From: Oscillospiraceae bacterium
GTDB lineage: Bacteria > Bacillota > Clostridia > Oscillospirales > Ruminococcaceae
Assembly (NCBI GenBank): GCA_022792755.1
Contig: JAAWBP010000082.1
Coordinates: forward strand, 1-54,732
Length of the DNA: 54,732 nt
Direction of reading: 5' to 3'
Part shown: positions 7,866 to 17,817 of the stretch, one piece after another
Layout of the letters: every line of letters starts with the position of its first letter
Position numbering within the stretch: the first letter of the stretch is position 1
Program-made: the position numbers and the translations under genes
Notes under the pieces: model-generated
The model's database searches: none
Told to the model about the DNA's origin: nothing
What the model saw: the letters and a program-made list of their open reading frames with translations, nothing else

Positions 7866-9125
7866 TTATGCCTCTCTGTGGATCCTCCCGCCAAGGCCGG
7901 CGAGATTTTGTTCAATTCTCTCATAGCCGCGGTCAATGTGGTATAGATTGCTGATCGTCGTGGTACCCGAAGCTGCGAGCCCGGCGATGACGAGGGCTGC
8001 CCCGCCGCGCAGGTCGGTCGATTCCACGCTGGCTCCATAAAGCGAGTTGACCCCTTCTACCACCGCAACCTTGCCCTCCACCTTGATGTTCGCTCCCATT
8101 CGGACCAGCTCGCTGACGTGTTTGTAACGGTTTTCAAAGACGTTTTCTACAAACATCGAAGTTCCGGAAGCCAGCGCTGTCACCGTCATGACAGGAGCCT
8201 GTGCATCGGTCGGGAAGCCGGGATAAGGCATCGTCCGGATCGGTTTGACTGCTTTCAAGCGCAGCGGCGCCTTTAGGTAGACAGACCGGTCGGTTATTCT
8301 GAGTTTGCAGCCCATCTGGTCCAGAACCGGGAAAACGCTGTCGAGCTGGTCGGTCAAAACATCGGTTAGCAGAACCTCGCCGCCGGTTGCCGCCGCAGCG
8401 CAGAGATAGGTAACTGCAACAATCCGGTCGGGAATCACCCTAAACTCGGTCTCGGAGAGGACCGGCACGCCTTCTATCACGATCGTGCTCTCACCGGCGC
8501 CGTAAATCTTAGCCCCGCACTGGTTTAAAAATTCCGCCAGGGCGACGATCTCCGGCTCCTGTGCAGCGTTGGTGATCACCGTACGCCCCAAGGCGGTCGC
8601 GGCCGCAATTATGACATTCTCCGTCGCCCCAACGCTCGGGAAAGAAAAAGAGATGCGGCTGCCGACAAAACGCTTGCTGCGGAGTTCGCAGTCCAATAGC
8701 CCATAGCCCTCTTTGATTCGAAGGCCGAGCTGCCGCAGCCCCATCAAGTGAAGGTCGATCGGCCTGGGGCCGAGTTCACACCCGCCCGGAAAAGAAATCT
8801 GAGCGGCGTTCATTCTGGCGGCAATGGCGCCGAGAAAAACAATAGAAGAGCGCATCTCCCGCATCAGATCATCCGGCACATCGTACCGGTCGACCCGGGA
8901 TGCGTCGATCTCAACCGTGCTGCCCTCCCTACGGATCCGGCAGCCGAGATAACTCAAAATTTTGCAGGCTGCATCTACGTCGGTCAAGTCGGGGCAATTA
9001 TGTAAAACCGTTTTTCCTTTTACCAACATAGCTGCGGCCAGAAGCGGCAAAGAACTGTTTTTCGCCCCTTGCACCGCCAGCTCTCCTATGAGGGGCACAC
9101 CGCCTATAATTGTCAATTTTTCCAT
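7866..9125 (-). CDS. murA: UDP-N-acetylglucosamine 1-carboxyvinyltransferase
   Basis: MurA transfers enolpyruvate from PEP to UDP-GlcNAc, the first committed step of peptidoglycan synthesis, in the cytosol. The 419-residue length is normal. K22 in the AKNSSLPLLAA motif and the catalytic C116 in GGCELGPRPIDLH are both present; the cysteine is the fosfomycin target, so the enzyme is predicted to be of the sensitive type. The gene sits between murG and ftsQ, the position where Bacillus carries murB. A second murA paralogue, common in Firmicutes, may exist elsewhere. Confidence 0.95.
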   Translation of the reverse strand: MEKLTIIGGVPLIGELAVQGAKNSSLPLLAAAMLVKGKTVLHNCPDLTDVDAACKILSYLGCRIRREGSTVEIDASRVDRYDVPDDLMREMRSSIVFLGAIAARMNAAQISFPGGCELGPRPIDLHLMGLRQLGLRIKEGYGLLDCELRSKRFVGSRISFSFPSVGATENVIIAAATALGRTVITNAAQEPEIVALAEFLNQCGAKIYGAGESTIVIEGVPVLSETEFRVIPDRIVAVTYLCAAAATGGEVLLTDVLTDQLDSVFPVLDQMGCKLRITDRSVYLKAPLRLKAVKPIRTMPYPGFPTDAQAPVMTVTALASGTSMFVENVFENRYKHVSELVRMGANIKVEGKVAVVEGVNSLYGASVESTDLRGGAALVIAGLAASGTTTISNLYHIDRGYERIEQNLAGLGGRIHREA

Positions 9126-9228
9126 TGAAACACCCTCCCTTGCCTATTGCACAGGCTCTGTAAAACCGAAGGAGGCCTTACGGAGTATACTATGCCAAGG
9201 GAAGGAGTTTGGTGAAAAGCAGAGAGCT

Positions 9229-10350
9229 TTAACTGCCGGCCAGGGTGCGAACCTCGCGGTAGATGCGGTCGGCAGTGTCGAATACCGCGAGAGCAGATGC
9301 GTTCCGGGAAAGCTCCGAAAGCTTTTCCGGGTTCATACAGAGGTCTTTCACAATTGAGATAAACTCTTTTTTATCGTAATTCTTTTCTTCGATCACAACC
9401 GCCGCATTGTGGTTTTGAAGTACCATCGCGTTGTGGTACTGATGGTTTTCACTGACGGTCGGGCAAGGGATCAGCACCGACGCTTTTCCCGCCACCTCCA
9501 GCTCGCTCAGGGTGATGGCGCCGGAGCGGCAGATGACCAAATCCGCTGCGGCAAGGCAGGTGTCCATATTGTCGATATACTGCCTCGCGTCGATCCGCGG
9601 GCAGACTGATAAATCGACACCACGGTCTTTGAGCATCCTCGGGAAAACCTCAGCCCCCAGCTGTCCATAGCCATGGATATGGTTGACAGCGTCGGTGTCT
9701 TTATGCCACTCCATCAAATCGGCGGCGATCCGGTTGATGGTGATCGCGCCCAGGCTCCCGCCGAAGGAAAGGATGCAGACCTTGTCGTCCATCCCCAGCT
9801 CACGCCGCGCCTCCGCCTTCGATTTATAGATGATGCTCTCCCGCACCGGATTGCCGGTGATCACCGTTTTTCCAGAAACTTTGAGGAGCTTTTTCGCCTC
9901 CTCTACCGCAAGGCAGACGATATCTGCCTTTTTGGCAAGGGTTTTGGTTGTGACACCCGGAAAGGCGTTCTGCTCGTGGATCAAGGTCTTATATCCCATC
10001 TTCCGGGCCATAAAGAGAACAGGGCCGCTGACGTAGCCTCCCGTCCCGATCACGACATCCGGCTTAAATTCATTTAAGATTTTTTTCGCCGTTCCGGGGG
10101 AGGTCAGCATATACTGGACGGTCTTGAGGTTGTGCTTGATATCCTCCGGTGCGAATCCCCGCCAAAAGCCCTTGACCTGGATCGGGGTAAAATCGTAACC
10201 GGCGTTTTTGACGAGCCGCGCCTCCATCCCGTCCGGCGTCCCGGCAAAGAGGATTTCCGCTCCGGGCTCATGTCGTTTGATACAAGCTGCAATGGCAAGC
10301 GCTGGGTTGATATGCCCCGCTGTGCCGCCGCCCGCCAGTAAAATTTTCAT
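9229..10350 (-). CDS. murG: UDP-GlcNAc:undecaprenyl-pyrophosphoryl-MurNAc-pentapeptide GlcNAc transferase
   Basis: MurG adds GlcNAc to lipid I to make lipid II on the inner face of the membrane. With the ATG at 10350 it is 373 residues. The N-terminal GGGTAGHINPALAIA loop and the C-terminal GT28 motif around ICRSGAITLSELEVAGKAS are diagnostic. I prefer 10350 to the in-frame ATG at 10365 because GAAGGTG is correctly spaced before it and the protein then begins MKILLAGGGTAGH as in relatives. It lies in the dcw cluster between ftsW and murA. Confidence 0.95.
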   Translation of the reverse strand: MKILLAGGGTAGHINPALAIAACIKRHEPGAEILFAGTPDGMEARLVKNAGYDFTPIQVKGFWRGFAPEDIKHNLKTVQYMLTSPGTAKKILNEFKPDVVIGTGGYVSGPVLFMARKMGYKTLIHEQNAFPGVTTKTLAKKADIVCLAVEEAKKLLKVSGKTVITGNPVRESIIYKSKAEARRELGMDDKVCILSFGGSLGAITINRIAADLMEWHKDTDAVNHIHGYGQLGAEVFPRMLKDRGVDLSVCPRIDARQYIDNMDTCLAAADLVICRSGAITLSELEVAGKASVLIPCPTVSENHQYHNAMVLQNHNAAVVIEEKNYDKKEFISIVKDLCMNPEKLSELSRNASALAVFDTADRIYREVRTLAGS

Positions 10351-10413
10351 ATCCCGCACCTTCATTCCGTTTTACTGATTGTCTTTTCAAAGCCCTTCCC
10401 TTATGAAAGGGGT

Positions 10414-11541
10414 TCACTGCTTCATAATTGCCGAACGCCTGGAGACGCTGAGTACGATCCCCATCTGGAAAAGCTGCATCATCAAAGCCGTACCGCCGTA
10501 GCTGAAAAACGGCAGGCTGATCCCTGTATTTGGAACCGCGTTTGTGACAACGGCGATGTTGAGAACCGCCTGAATCCCGATCTGGATCGTCAGGCCGACC
10601 GCCAGCATGGCGCCGAACTTATCCGGCGCGCGGGAGGCGATGATAAAGCCGCGGACTACGAACAGGATAAACAGGATGATGACCGCCATTGCGCCGATAA
10701 AGCCGAGCTCCTCACAGACGATCGAAAAGATAAAGTCGTTCTGGGGCTCCGGCAGATAGAGGTATTTCTGCCGGGAGTTCCCGAGCCCCAGCCCGGTAAA
10801 TCCGCCCGACCCGATGGCGAGAAGGGACTGCACCGTCTGAAAGGTGTCCCCCTGCGGATCGGAAAAGGGGTCGAGCCAGCTTTTGAGCCGGGCCTCGACG
10901 TATTCGATCCCGCCGAACGTGATGATGAGCAGCACCCCCGCAACCGCCAGCACAAGGATTCCGATGTAGTAGCGGTATTTGACACCGCCGACGAACATCA
11001 TAACCAAGGCGATCGAAATCATCAGGGCAATACCGGAAATATGCGGTTCAAAGAACATCAGCCCACAGACAAGGCCGAGCGGGATGACAAAGGGGAGGAT
11101 CCCGTACCGGAACGTCCCCATCTTTTCATAGTTGATCGAGATGAGATAGGCAAACAGGAGGATCAAGGCGAATTTCACAATTTCAGAAGGCTGGAAGGAA
11201 AAAAAACCGAGGTTGATCCACCGGCGCGCGCCTTTAACTGGAGGAAAAGCGAAAACGAGGATCAAAAGGCCTATGCCTCCCGCGAAAATCCAGAAAACGA
11301 ATTTTTGGAGAACGTGGTAGTCAATGCAGGAGATAAAGAGCATCCCCACCACACCCGCAGCGGCGAAGAGCGCCTGCCTCTGGATGTAATGGAAGCTGCT
11401 CCCATACTGGTAAAGAGCGTAGGCATAGCTCGCAGAGAAAAGCATGATCAAGCCGAAGGTGAGAAGCATCAGGACAATAATCAGGAAGGTTGCATCCATA
11501 TGCGGCATCCGCGCCGTTTTTCCTTTTATTTTTTTTGCCAC
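10414..11541 (-). CDS. ftsW: SEDS peptidoglycan glycosyltransferase FtsW/SpoVE
   Basis: A polytopic membrane protein of 375 residues and about ten transmembrane helices, belonging to the SEDS family that polymerises lipid II with a partner class B PBP. Motifs seen include WINLGFFSFQPSEIVKFALI, the loop GLGLGNSRQKYLYLPEPQND and the C-terminal GISLPFFSYGGTALM. The start is GTG at 11541 behind GGAGGGG. It follows mraY by 26 bases; murD, which occupies this place in Bacillus, is absent. It could serve division (FtsW), sporulation (SpoVE) or both, as only one copy is in the cluster. Confidence 0.93.
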   Translation of the reverse strand: MAKKIKGKTARMPHMDATFLIIVLMLLTFGLIMLFSASYAYALYQYGSSFHYIQRQALFAAAGVVGMLFISCIDYHVLQKFVFWIFAGGIGLLILVFAFPPVKGARRWINLGFFSFQPSEIVKFALILLFAYLISINYEKMGTFRYGILPFVIPLGLVCGLMFFEPHISGIALMISIALVMMFVGGVKYRYYIGILVLAVAGVLLIITFGGIEYVEARLKSWLDPFSDPQGDTFQTVQSLLAIGSGGFTGLGLGNSRQKYLYLPEPQNDFIFSIVCEELGFIGAMAVIILFILFVVRGFIIASRAPDKFGAMLAVGLTIQIGIQAVLNIAVVTNAVPNTGISLPFFSYGGTALMMQLFQMGIVLSVSRRSAIMKQ

Positions 11542-11567
11542 AAACAGACCCCTCCAAAAGTATTAGA

Positions 11568-12575
11568 TTAAATCTGAAACGCCAGAAAAACAGCAAACGC
11601 CCCAAACAAAAGCGCTGTCAGAGAAAACACTAGAACGATCTTCACTTCGCTCCAGCCGGACATTTCAAAATGATGGTGGATCGGGCTCATTTTAAAAACC
11701 CGTTTCCCGGTGAGCTTGAAACTGGTGACCTGGATGACGACCGAAAGCTCTTCACAAATATATATGATGCCGACGGGGATTAAAAGAATCGGAAGGCCGA
11801 TTCCCATGCCGAGCGCCACAACCATCCCCCCGAGGAACATCGAGCCGAGGTCGCCCATAAACACCTTGGCGGGGTAGAAATTCCAGGTCAGAAAACCCAG
11901 GCAGGCCCCGGCAAGCGCAGTGGAAAGCACTGTGATCGTGTCGAAACGGAGGACCGCCGCAAGAACCATATAGACGATGGCCGCCACAAAGGTGACAGAG
12001 GCGGCCAGGCCGTCGATTCCATCGGTCAGGTTGACCGCGTTGACAAATCCGACGATTCCAACGACGATCAGCGGGTAATAGAACAGCCCGAAATCGAATT
12101 GGCCGATCAGCGGAAAGACCACAATGGTTGAACGGTCTCCACAGAGATAAAGGGTGACGATATAGGCGGCGGCGATCAAAAACTGCATAACCAGTTTCTG
12201 GCGCGCCTTCAGTCCGAGGTTCCTTTTTTTGACCACCTTGATATAATCGTCGACAAACCCGACGAAGCCAAAGGCGAGCGCCATAAACAGCCCGGCAAAA
12301 AAGCGGCCGACCTGAACGGAATCGTAAGCGGAGGCGTCCGGCTTTTGAAACCAGAGGATCAAAAAGCCGGCAAGCGCTGCCAAAACCACGCCGGCAGCCA
12401 TCATGATGCCGCCCATGGTCGGCGTTCCCTGTTTTTTAGCATGCCAGGTCGGCCCCACGTCGTTTATGGTCTGACCGTATTTCACCTTGCGGAGAAAGGG
12501 TATCAGGTAAAAACCGAGCACAGCAGCTGCTGTAAAAGCAATCACCGCTGTGAGCACACTGGTAAATCCTATCAT
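11568..12575 (-). CDS. mraY: Phospho-MurNAc-pentapeptide translocase
   Basis: MraY transfers phospho-MurNAc-pentapeptide to undecaprenyl phosphate, producing lipid I in the cytoplasmic membrane. The 335-residue protein has about ten transmembrane segments, the Asp-rich GFVDDYIKV motif, NLTDGIDGLA, and FMGDLGSMFLG, all conserved catalytic or substrate-binding elements, plus the histidine cluster in MSPIHHHFE. It lies directly after murF and before ftsW. Confidence 0.96.
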   Translation of the reverse strand: MIGFTSVLTAVIAFTAAAVLGFYLIPFLRKVKYGQTINDVGPTWHAKKQGTPTMGGIMMAAGVVLAALAGFLILWFQKPDASAYDSVQVGRFFAGLFMALAFGFVGFVDDYIKVVKKRNLGLKARQKLVMQFLIAAAYIVTLYLCGDRSTIVVFPLIGQFDFGLFYYPLIVVGIVGFVNAVNLTDGIDGLAASVTFVAAIVYMVLAAVLRFDTITVLSTALAGACLGFLTWNFYPAKVFMGDLGSMFLGGMVVALGMGIGLPILLIPVGIIYICEELSVVIQVTSFKLTGKRVFKMSPIHHHFEMSGWSEVKIVLVFSLTALLFGAFAVFLAFQI

Positions 12576-12596
12576 CTGTCCTACGCTCCTGTATTT

Positions 12597-13955
12597 TTAT
12601 TCTTCCCCATAAAAGGCGGAAATAATTTCTTCAAATTTCATCCCGCGGCTCGCCTTGAATAGAACCGCATCGCCGGGGAGGAGGCTCCGCTTGAGCCACC
12701 CGGCGGCATCCTCTTTCCGTTCAAAGCAGCGGACGCAGGGAACCCCATTCCTCAGCGCCTCCTGTGCCGTAAAAGCGGACGCCTCCCCGAGGCAGGCCAC
12801 CGCGTCCAGACGGTTTTCCGCAGCCATCCTCCCCACCTGGCGATGTGCTTCTTCGGAGTAATCCCCCAGCTCCAGCATATCCCCTAAAACAGCTACCCGC
12901 TTCCCGCCGTTCCCCAGCATGGACAGGACGGAAAGGGATGCTTTCATCGAATCGGGGCTGGCGTTGTAGCAGTCCTCGACCACTATGATACCATGGAAGT
13001 CAACTGTTTTTTGTCGCATCCCGCTGGGCTGGTAGCCGGGAAGCGCCTCTGTAACCTCTTCGGGAGACATCCCCAGCTCGATTCCCGCGGCAAAAGCGGC
13101 AAGCGCATTCAAAACATGATGGTTCCCCAGCACCGGGATCCGGGCGGGGTATTCCTCTCCCCTGTAACAGATCTCGAAAACGGTTTCCAGCTTTTCTGTT
13201 CTGATCTTCACGGCGCGGGGCTCTGCCTCTGCGGATGAAATCCCGTAGCGGACGATCCTTCTCCCATCCAACGCAAGGCCCTGGAGGAGGTCGTCGTCCG
13301 CGTTGACGATCAAGGGGGCGCTTTCCTTCAATCCGTCGAGAATCTCGAGCTTTGCCTTCAAGATATTCTCCCGGCTCCCGAGCTTTTCGATATGGGAAAC
13401 GCCGATGTTGGTAATCACACCCAAGTCTCCCTGCGCCGCCCGGGAAAGGCGGGAAATTTCGCCGAAGCCGGACATCCCCATCTCGATCACTGCGGCCTGA
13501 TAGCTGCGATCCAAACGGAAGAGCGTCTTTGGCAGGCCGATCTCGTTGTTGAGGTTGCCCTCCGTCTTCAAAGTCTTGAACCTGGAAGACAGGACGGCGT
13601 CGATCATCTCCTTGGTGGAGGTTTTTCCCACACTGCCGGTGACAGCCGCTACCTTGACGCCGAAGCGCCGCCGGTACCAGCCGCTCAGGTCCAAAAAGGC
13701 CTTTCTGGTGTCCTCCACGAGCAGTACGGGCCCCCGCATCCCCGGCACGGGACGGCTGGCAATGACAGCCGCTGCGCCCAATTCAAACGCTTTGGGGATA
13801 AAATCGTGCCCGTCGAACCGTTCTCCTTTAATTGCTGTAAAAAGCGATCCTTTCCGCACCTCACGGGTGTCGATGCAAATTCCATCGACCACCGCATCGG
13901 CCGGGCAGTCTGCCCCCAGCGCAGCGGCGATTTCCTTCAATGAAAGCTGTTCCAA
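12597..13955 (-). CDS. murF: UDP-MurNAc-tripeptide D-alanyl-D-alanine ligase
   Basis: MurF uses ATP to add D-Ala-D-Ala to the UDP-MurNAc-tripeptide, completing the stem pentapeptide. The 452-residue protein has the Mur-ligase layout: an N-terminal UDP-binding domain, the central ATPase domain with GSVGKTSTKEM near residue 107, the NASPDSMKASL element near 330, and a C-terminal domain. It starts 13 bases after murE. Confidence 0.95.
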   Translation of the reverse strand: MEQLSLKEIAAALGADCPADAVVDGICIDTREVRKGSLFTAIKGERFDGHDFIPKAFELGAAAVIASRPVPGMRGPVLLVEDTRKAFLDLSGWYRRRFGVKVAAVTGSVGKTSTKEMIDAVLSSRFKTLKTEGNLNNEIGLPKTLFRLDRSYQAAVIEMGMSGFGEISRLSRAAQGDLGVITNIGVSHIEKLGSRENILKAKLEILDGLKESAPLIVNADDDLLQGLALDGRRIVRYGISSAEAEPRAVKIRTEKLETVFEICYRGEEYPARIPVLGNHHVLNALAAFAAGIELGMSPEEVTEALPGYQPSGMRQKTVDFHGIIVVEDCYNASPDSMKASLSVLSMLGNGGKRVAVLGDMLELGDYSEEAHRQVGRMAAENRLDAVACLGEASAFTAQEALRNGVPCVRCFERKEDAAGWLKRSLLPGDAVLFKASRGMKFEEIISAFYGEE

Positions 13956-13968
13956 ATCAATGGCCTCC

Positions 13969-15402
13969 TCACAGCCTGGCTATGGCTTCCGCTACGATTT
14001 CCCGCTCATCAAAGTGGATTTCTTCCTCCCCGATGACCTGATAATCCTCATGCCCCTTCCCCGCCAGAACGATCAGGTCGTCTTTCTGTGCGTGGGACAC
14101 AGCATAATAGATTGCCTCACGCCGGTCTGGGATCACCACATAGGGCGTTTCATATTTTCTGACCCCCGGCAGGATATCGTCGATGATCTTTCCCGGGTCT
14201 TCGGTGCGCGGGTTGTCGGAGGTGACAATGAGAAAGTCCGAAAAACGGGCGGCGGACTCCCCCATGAGCGGGCGCTTCGTCCGGTCGCGGTCTCCGCCGC
14301 AGCCGAAGAGGGTCACCAGCCGTCCGCCGGCGTTTTGCTTCAGGGTGGGCAGGATGTTGTCCAGTCCGTCCGGACTGTGGGCATAGTCACAGACAATGGT
14401 GAAATCCTTTCCGGTCGGAATGACCTCGCTGCGGCCTTTGACCCCCTCGATTTCACAAAGATGAAACGCCGCCTTCTCCGGGCTGACCCCAAGCTCGATG
14501 CAGACGGCCGCTGCCGCCAGCGAATTCAGCACCGAAAAAGAGCCGGGCATCTTAAAATCGACCGGGTATTCCCCTCCGCTCCGCCGCAGCGTATAGTGGA
14601 CGCTGCTCGCAGAATAGCGCGGTGCGGCGGCATAGTATTCCACATCCGGCTCCTTTGCGGAAAACCGGAAAGACGGACAGGACAGTTCGCCGATCAGCCT
14701 CTGCCCATATGGATCGTCGAAGTTGACAATTGACTTTTTGGTCATCTGGAAGAGCATCTTTTTGGCTTCGAAATACGCTTCCATCGTCTTATGATAGTCC
14801 AGATGATCCTGGGTGAGGTTGGTAAACACACCGATTTCAAAGGGAACCTCCCCCAGGCGGTACTGATGGAGTGCGTGGGAGGAGACTTCCATCACGACGG
14901 TGTCACAGCCGGAATCCGCCATCCGGGCGAAAAGGTTGTAGAGCTCGTAGGCGTCCGGCGTCGTCCGATGCGCGTGAACCACTTCGTCGCCGATCTCGTT
15001 GCGGATCGTCCCGATCAAGCCGACCTTGTGCCCTTCCCTGGTCAGGATGCTTTTAATGAGGTTGGTGGTGGTGGTCTTCCCGTTGGTTCCGGTCACACCG
15101 ACAAAGGTCATCCTCTGCTCCGGATGGCCGCAGAGGGCGGCGCACATCTTCGCATAGACGAGACGGGTATTTTCCACGGCGATTTCGCAGGAAAGACCGA
15201 CCGGCTGTTCGCAGACGACTGCCGCGGCCCCCGCCTGAACAGCTTCAGCCGCATGGCTGTGCCCGTCAAAGTTCTCCCCCTTGATGCAGACGAACACACA
15301 GCCGGGGGTGATTTTTCTGGAATCCGAGCAAACGTCGCTGACTTCACAATCCGGCAATGCCGTTTGATGCGGGATCCCCCGCAGTAATTCCGAAAGCTTC
15401 AT
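13969..15402 (-). CDS. murE: UDP-MurNAc-L-Ala-D-Glu:meso-diaminopimelate ligase
   Basis: MurE adds the third residue of the peptidoglycan stem peptide. The 477-residue protein has the P-loop GTNGKTTT (105-112) and the DNPR motif at 396-399. In studied MurE enzymes DNPR marks use of meso-diaminopimelate, so a DAP-type wall is inferred. It follows the spoVD-like gene by 105 bases and precedes murF. Confidence 0.95.
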   Translation of the reverse strand: MKLSELLRGIPHQTALPDCEVSDVCSDSRKITPGCVFVCIKGENFDGHSHAAEAVQAGAAAVVCEQPVGLSCEIAVENTRLVYAKMCAALCGHPEQRMTFVGVTGTNGKTTTTNLIKSILTREGHKVGLIGTIRNEIGDEVVHAHRTTPDAYELYNLFARMADSGCDTVVMEVSSHALHQYRLGEVPFEIGVFTNLTQDHLDYHKTMEAYFEAKKMLFQMTKKSIVNFDDPYGQRLIGELSCPSFRFSAKEPDVEYYAAAPRYSASSVHYTLRRSGGEYPVDFKMPGSFSVLNSLAAAAVCIELGVSPEKAAFHLCEIEGVKGRSEVIPTGKDFTIVCDYAHSPDGLDNILPTLKQNAGGRLVTLFGCGGDRDRTKRPLMGESAARFSDFLIVTSDNPRTEDPGKIIDDILPGVRKYETPYVVIPDRREAIYYAVSHAQKDDLIVLAGKGHEDYQVIGEEEIHFDEREIVAEAIARL

Positions 15403-15507
15403 AGGAATCCTCCCGTGATACCGAAGGCTGTAAGCAAACCGCTTCTGCGCCCGGTACCGTTCCTTTCTTTCTATTTTTCACACCATTATCACGCTGAAAA
15501 GCATCGA

Positions 15508-17718
15508 TCAGCCGGTCTCATCGTTTTTGATGCAGGTGACGGAAATTACTGTCCCCTTTGGAACGACCGTTCCGTCTGCTATACTTTGGGATGCTACTAC
15601 CGCCCCGGTTCGCTGCGTTGTACCTCCACCAAATTTGATGTTCAGCCCTCGGTTGGTCAGTTCCGTATTCGCCTGTGTGACCGTGAGGCCGACCAAGTTC
15701 GGCACGGTTACCGTTTCCTCACTCGTGTCGTCGGTGTACAAGATGACCGTGCTTCCCTTCGAGACACTGGTACCCCTCGCCGGTACCTGCTTCACAACCT
15801 TATTTCCAGAGCCGATTTTTTTGCTTCCGAGCCCCGCAGCAGAGAGCTTGCTCTCCGCGGACATGGGGTCCATATCGACGACGTTCGGGGTGGAGACTTC
15901 GAGTTTTGAAAGCTCATCTTCGCTGTATTTCGCTTCTACCCCAATATAGGGAAGGGTCTGTTTCAGTACTTCGGAAACCGCCGGCGCTGCGACGACGCTG
16001 CCGTAAATATTGCCGTCGCGCGGGGTGTCTACGATAACCAGGACGGCGATCTGCGGGTCGTCCGCAGGGGCAAAGCCGACGAAGGAGGAGATATAGGAAG
16101 TGTCGTCGTCCGAGTCGAGCTTCTGGGCCGTACCCGATTTCCCGCCGATTCTGAACCCGCTGATATAAGCGTTGCTGCCGCCGTTTGTCGTTACGACTTC
16201 TTCCAATACCTGGCGCATCGTCTGTGACGTCTCGCTGGAGATTGCCTGGCGCTTCACGGTAGCACCGACGGTTTCCACAACATTGTTATTTTGGTCGAGA
16301 ACCTGTTTGACCACATGGGGCTGGACAACGTATCCGCCGTTGACGACAGCCGCCGTCGCCGTGATCATCTGAAGGGGAGTGATTTTATTCGACTGTCCGA
16401 AAGAACAGCTAGCGAGCTCAACCGGCCCCATCTGCTCGGCTTGATAGACGATGCTCCCCGCCTCGCCCGGAAGGTCGATCCCGGTCTTTTCCATAAAGCC
16501 GAAGGCGTTGACATACTCGCAGAATTTCGTGGCGCCAAGCGAGCTGCCGATCGCGACAAAAGCCGGGTTGCAGGAATGTACCATCGCCCCGACAAAGTCC
16601 TGTGTCCCGTGGCCGGAAAGCCGCCAGCAGTGCATCGGCTTTTCGAGGCCGGGAACCTGGAACGAACCGGTACAAGTGAATTTCGTATCCAGGGTGATCG
16701 TTTTCTCCTCCAGAGCCGCTGAACCGGTCACAATCTTAAAGACCGAACCAGGTTCATACAATTCTGTTATTGCCTTGTTCTTCCATTGTAATTCACGCGC
16801 ATCCGAAAGCGCATTCGTTTTTTCATCCCCGGTCAGGGTTTCGATGTAGGCGGCGGTCTTTTCATCCGCAATCACAAACGGTTCGTTGAGGTTGAAGTCC
16901 GGTTTCGTCGCCATTGCGAGGATTTCCCCGGTGTTGACGTCCATCACGATCCCGGCGGCGCGGTTTTCGACCTTGTGAACCGAAACGGCATCCTCCAAGG
17001 CATTTTCGAGAAAATGCTGGATCACCTCGTCGATCGTCAGCACCAGCCCATAGCCGTCCACCGGCTCATAGCGCTTTTCATACTGAAAGGGCATGTCGTT
17101 GCCATGCGCGTTTTTTGCCGCGACGATCCGCCCCGGCTCACCGCCCAGGTATTCGTCGTAATAAGCCTCGATCCCGTAAAGCCCCTGGTTATCCGTACCG
17201 GTAAATCCAATCACGCTCGATGCAAAATTGTTGTAGGGGTAATACCGCTTGCTGTCCTCAAACAAATAAATACAAGTAAACTTTTTCTCAGCGACAAATG
17301 CGCGGATTTCTTCTGCCTTTTCGCTTTCGATCTTTCTCTGGATCACTTCATAAAAGTTGTTTTTCAGGGTTTTTTGGTAAACGTCGTCGTACTCCAGCCC
17401 TAAAATATCGGAAAGGCCCCGTGCAACAGCCTCGCGTGTTTCATCCTTCGAGATGTCGCCGGGAGAGATTACGACTGTCCAAACCGTGGCGCTCTGGGCC
17501 AGAACCGTCATGTTCCGGTCGTAGATCGTCCCCCGTTTGGGGTTGATCGTAATATCCCTGAGCTGCTGCTTCGACGCTTTTCCCTGATAAAAATCGCTGT
17601 CCACAATCGTGATCATCCCAATCCGTCCCAGCAAAACGCAGAAAGCGATTGCAACAGCTGGTACGACTACGATAAAGATCCTCCGTCTCATCTTTCTGGT
17701 TGGCCCTTTAGCCGCCAT
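15508..17718 (-). CDS. Class B penicillin-binding protein, SpoVD/PBP2b type with PASTA domains
   Basis: A membrane-anchored transpeptidase that cross-links peptidoglycan at the septum or spore cortex. The 736-residue protein has one N-terminal membrane anchor (about 12-38), a dimerisation domain starting KRGTIYDRN, and a transpeptidase domain with the active serine S325 in GSVFK, SCN at 382-384 and KSGT at 527-530. Two C-terminal PASTA repeats span about 610-730. Bacillus has both pbpB and spoVD here; this cluster has only one, which may serve both division and sporulation. An extended -10 promoter and a palindrome lie just upstream. Confidence 0.92.
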   Translation of the reverse strand: MAAKGPTRKMRRRIFIVVVPAVAIAFCVLLGRIGMITIVDSDFYQGKASKQQLRDITINPKRGTIYDRNMTVLAQSATVWTVVISPGDISKDETREAVARGLSDILGLEYDDVYQKTLKNNFYEVIQRKIESEKAEEIRAFVAEKKFTCIYLFEDSKRYYPYNNFASSVIGFTGTDNQGLYGIEAYYDEYLGGEPGRIVAAKNAHGNDMPFQYEKRYEPVDGYGLVLTIDEVIQHFLENALEDAVSVHKVENRAAGIVMDVNTGEILAMATKPDFNLNEPFVIADEKTAAYIETLTGDEKTNALSDARELQWKNKAITELYEPGSVFKIVTGSAALEEKTITLDTKFTCTGSFQVPGLEKPMHCWRLSGHGTQDFVGAMVHSCNPAFVAIGSSLGATKFCEYVNAFGFMEKTGIDLPGEAGSIVYQAEQMGPVELASCSFGQSNKITPLQMITATAAVVNGGYVVQPHVVKQVLDQNNNVVETVGATVKRQAISSETSQTMRQVLEEVVTTNGGSNAYISGFRIGGKSGTAQKLDSDDDTSYISSFVGFAPADDPQIAVLVIVDTPRDGNIYGSVVAAPAVSEVLKQTLPYIGVEAKYSEDELSKLEVSTPNVVDMDPMSAESKLSAAGLGSKKIGSGNKVVKQVPARGTSVSKGSTVILYTDDTSEETVTVPNLVGLTVTQANTELTNRGLNIKFGGGTTQRTGAVVASQSIADGTVVPKGTVISVTCIKNDETG

Positions 17719-17776
17719 AATCCATTACCTCCTGGGAAAATAAGCATTTGATCCGGCATTTCAAAATAGCGAAAAT

Positions 17777-17800
17777 GGGTTAAGACTCACATCCTAACCC
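17777..17800 (-). promoter_or_regulatory. Small hairpin in the leader of the spoVD-like gene
   Basis: GGGTTA and TAACCC are separated by 12 bases, within the leader that would start from the promoter at 17818-17826. Its role is unknown. Confidence 0.35.
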
Positions 17801-17817
17801 GACTAGACGCTCACTGT

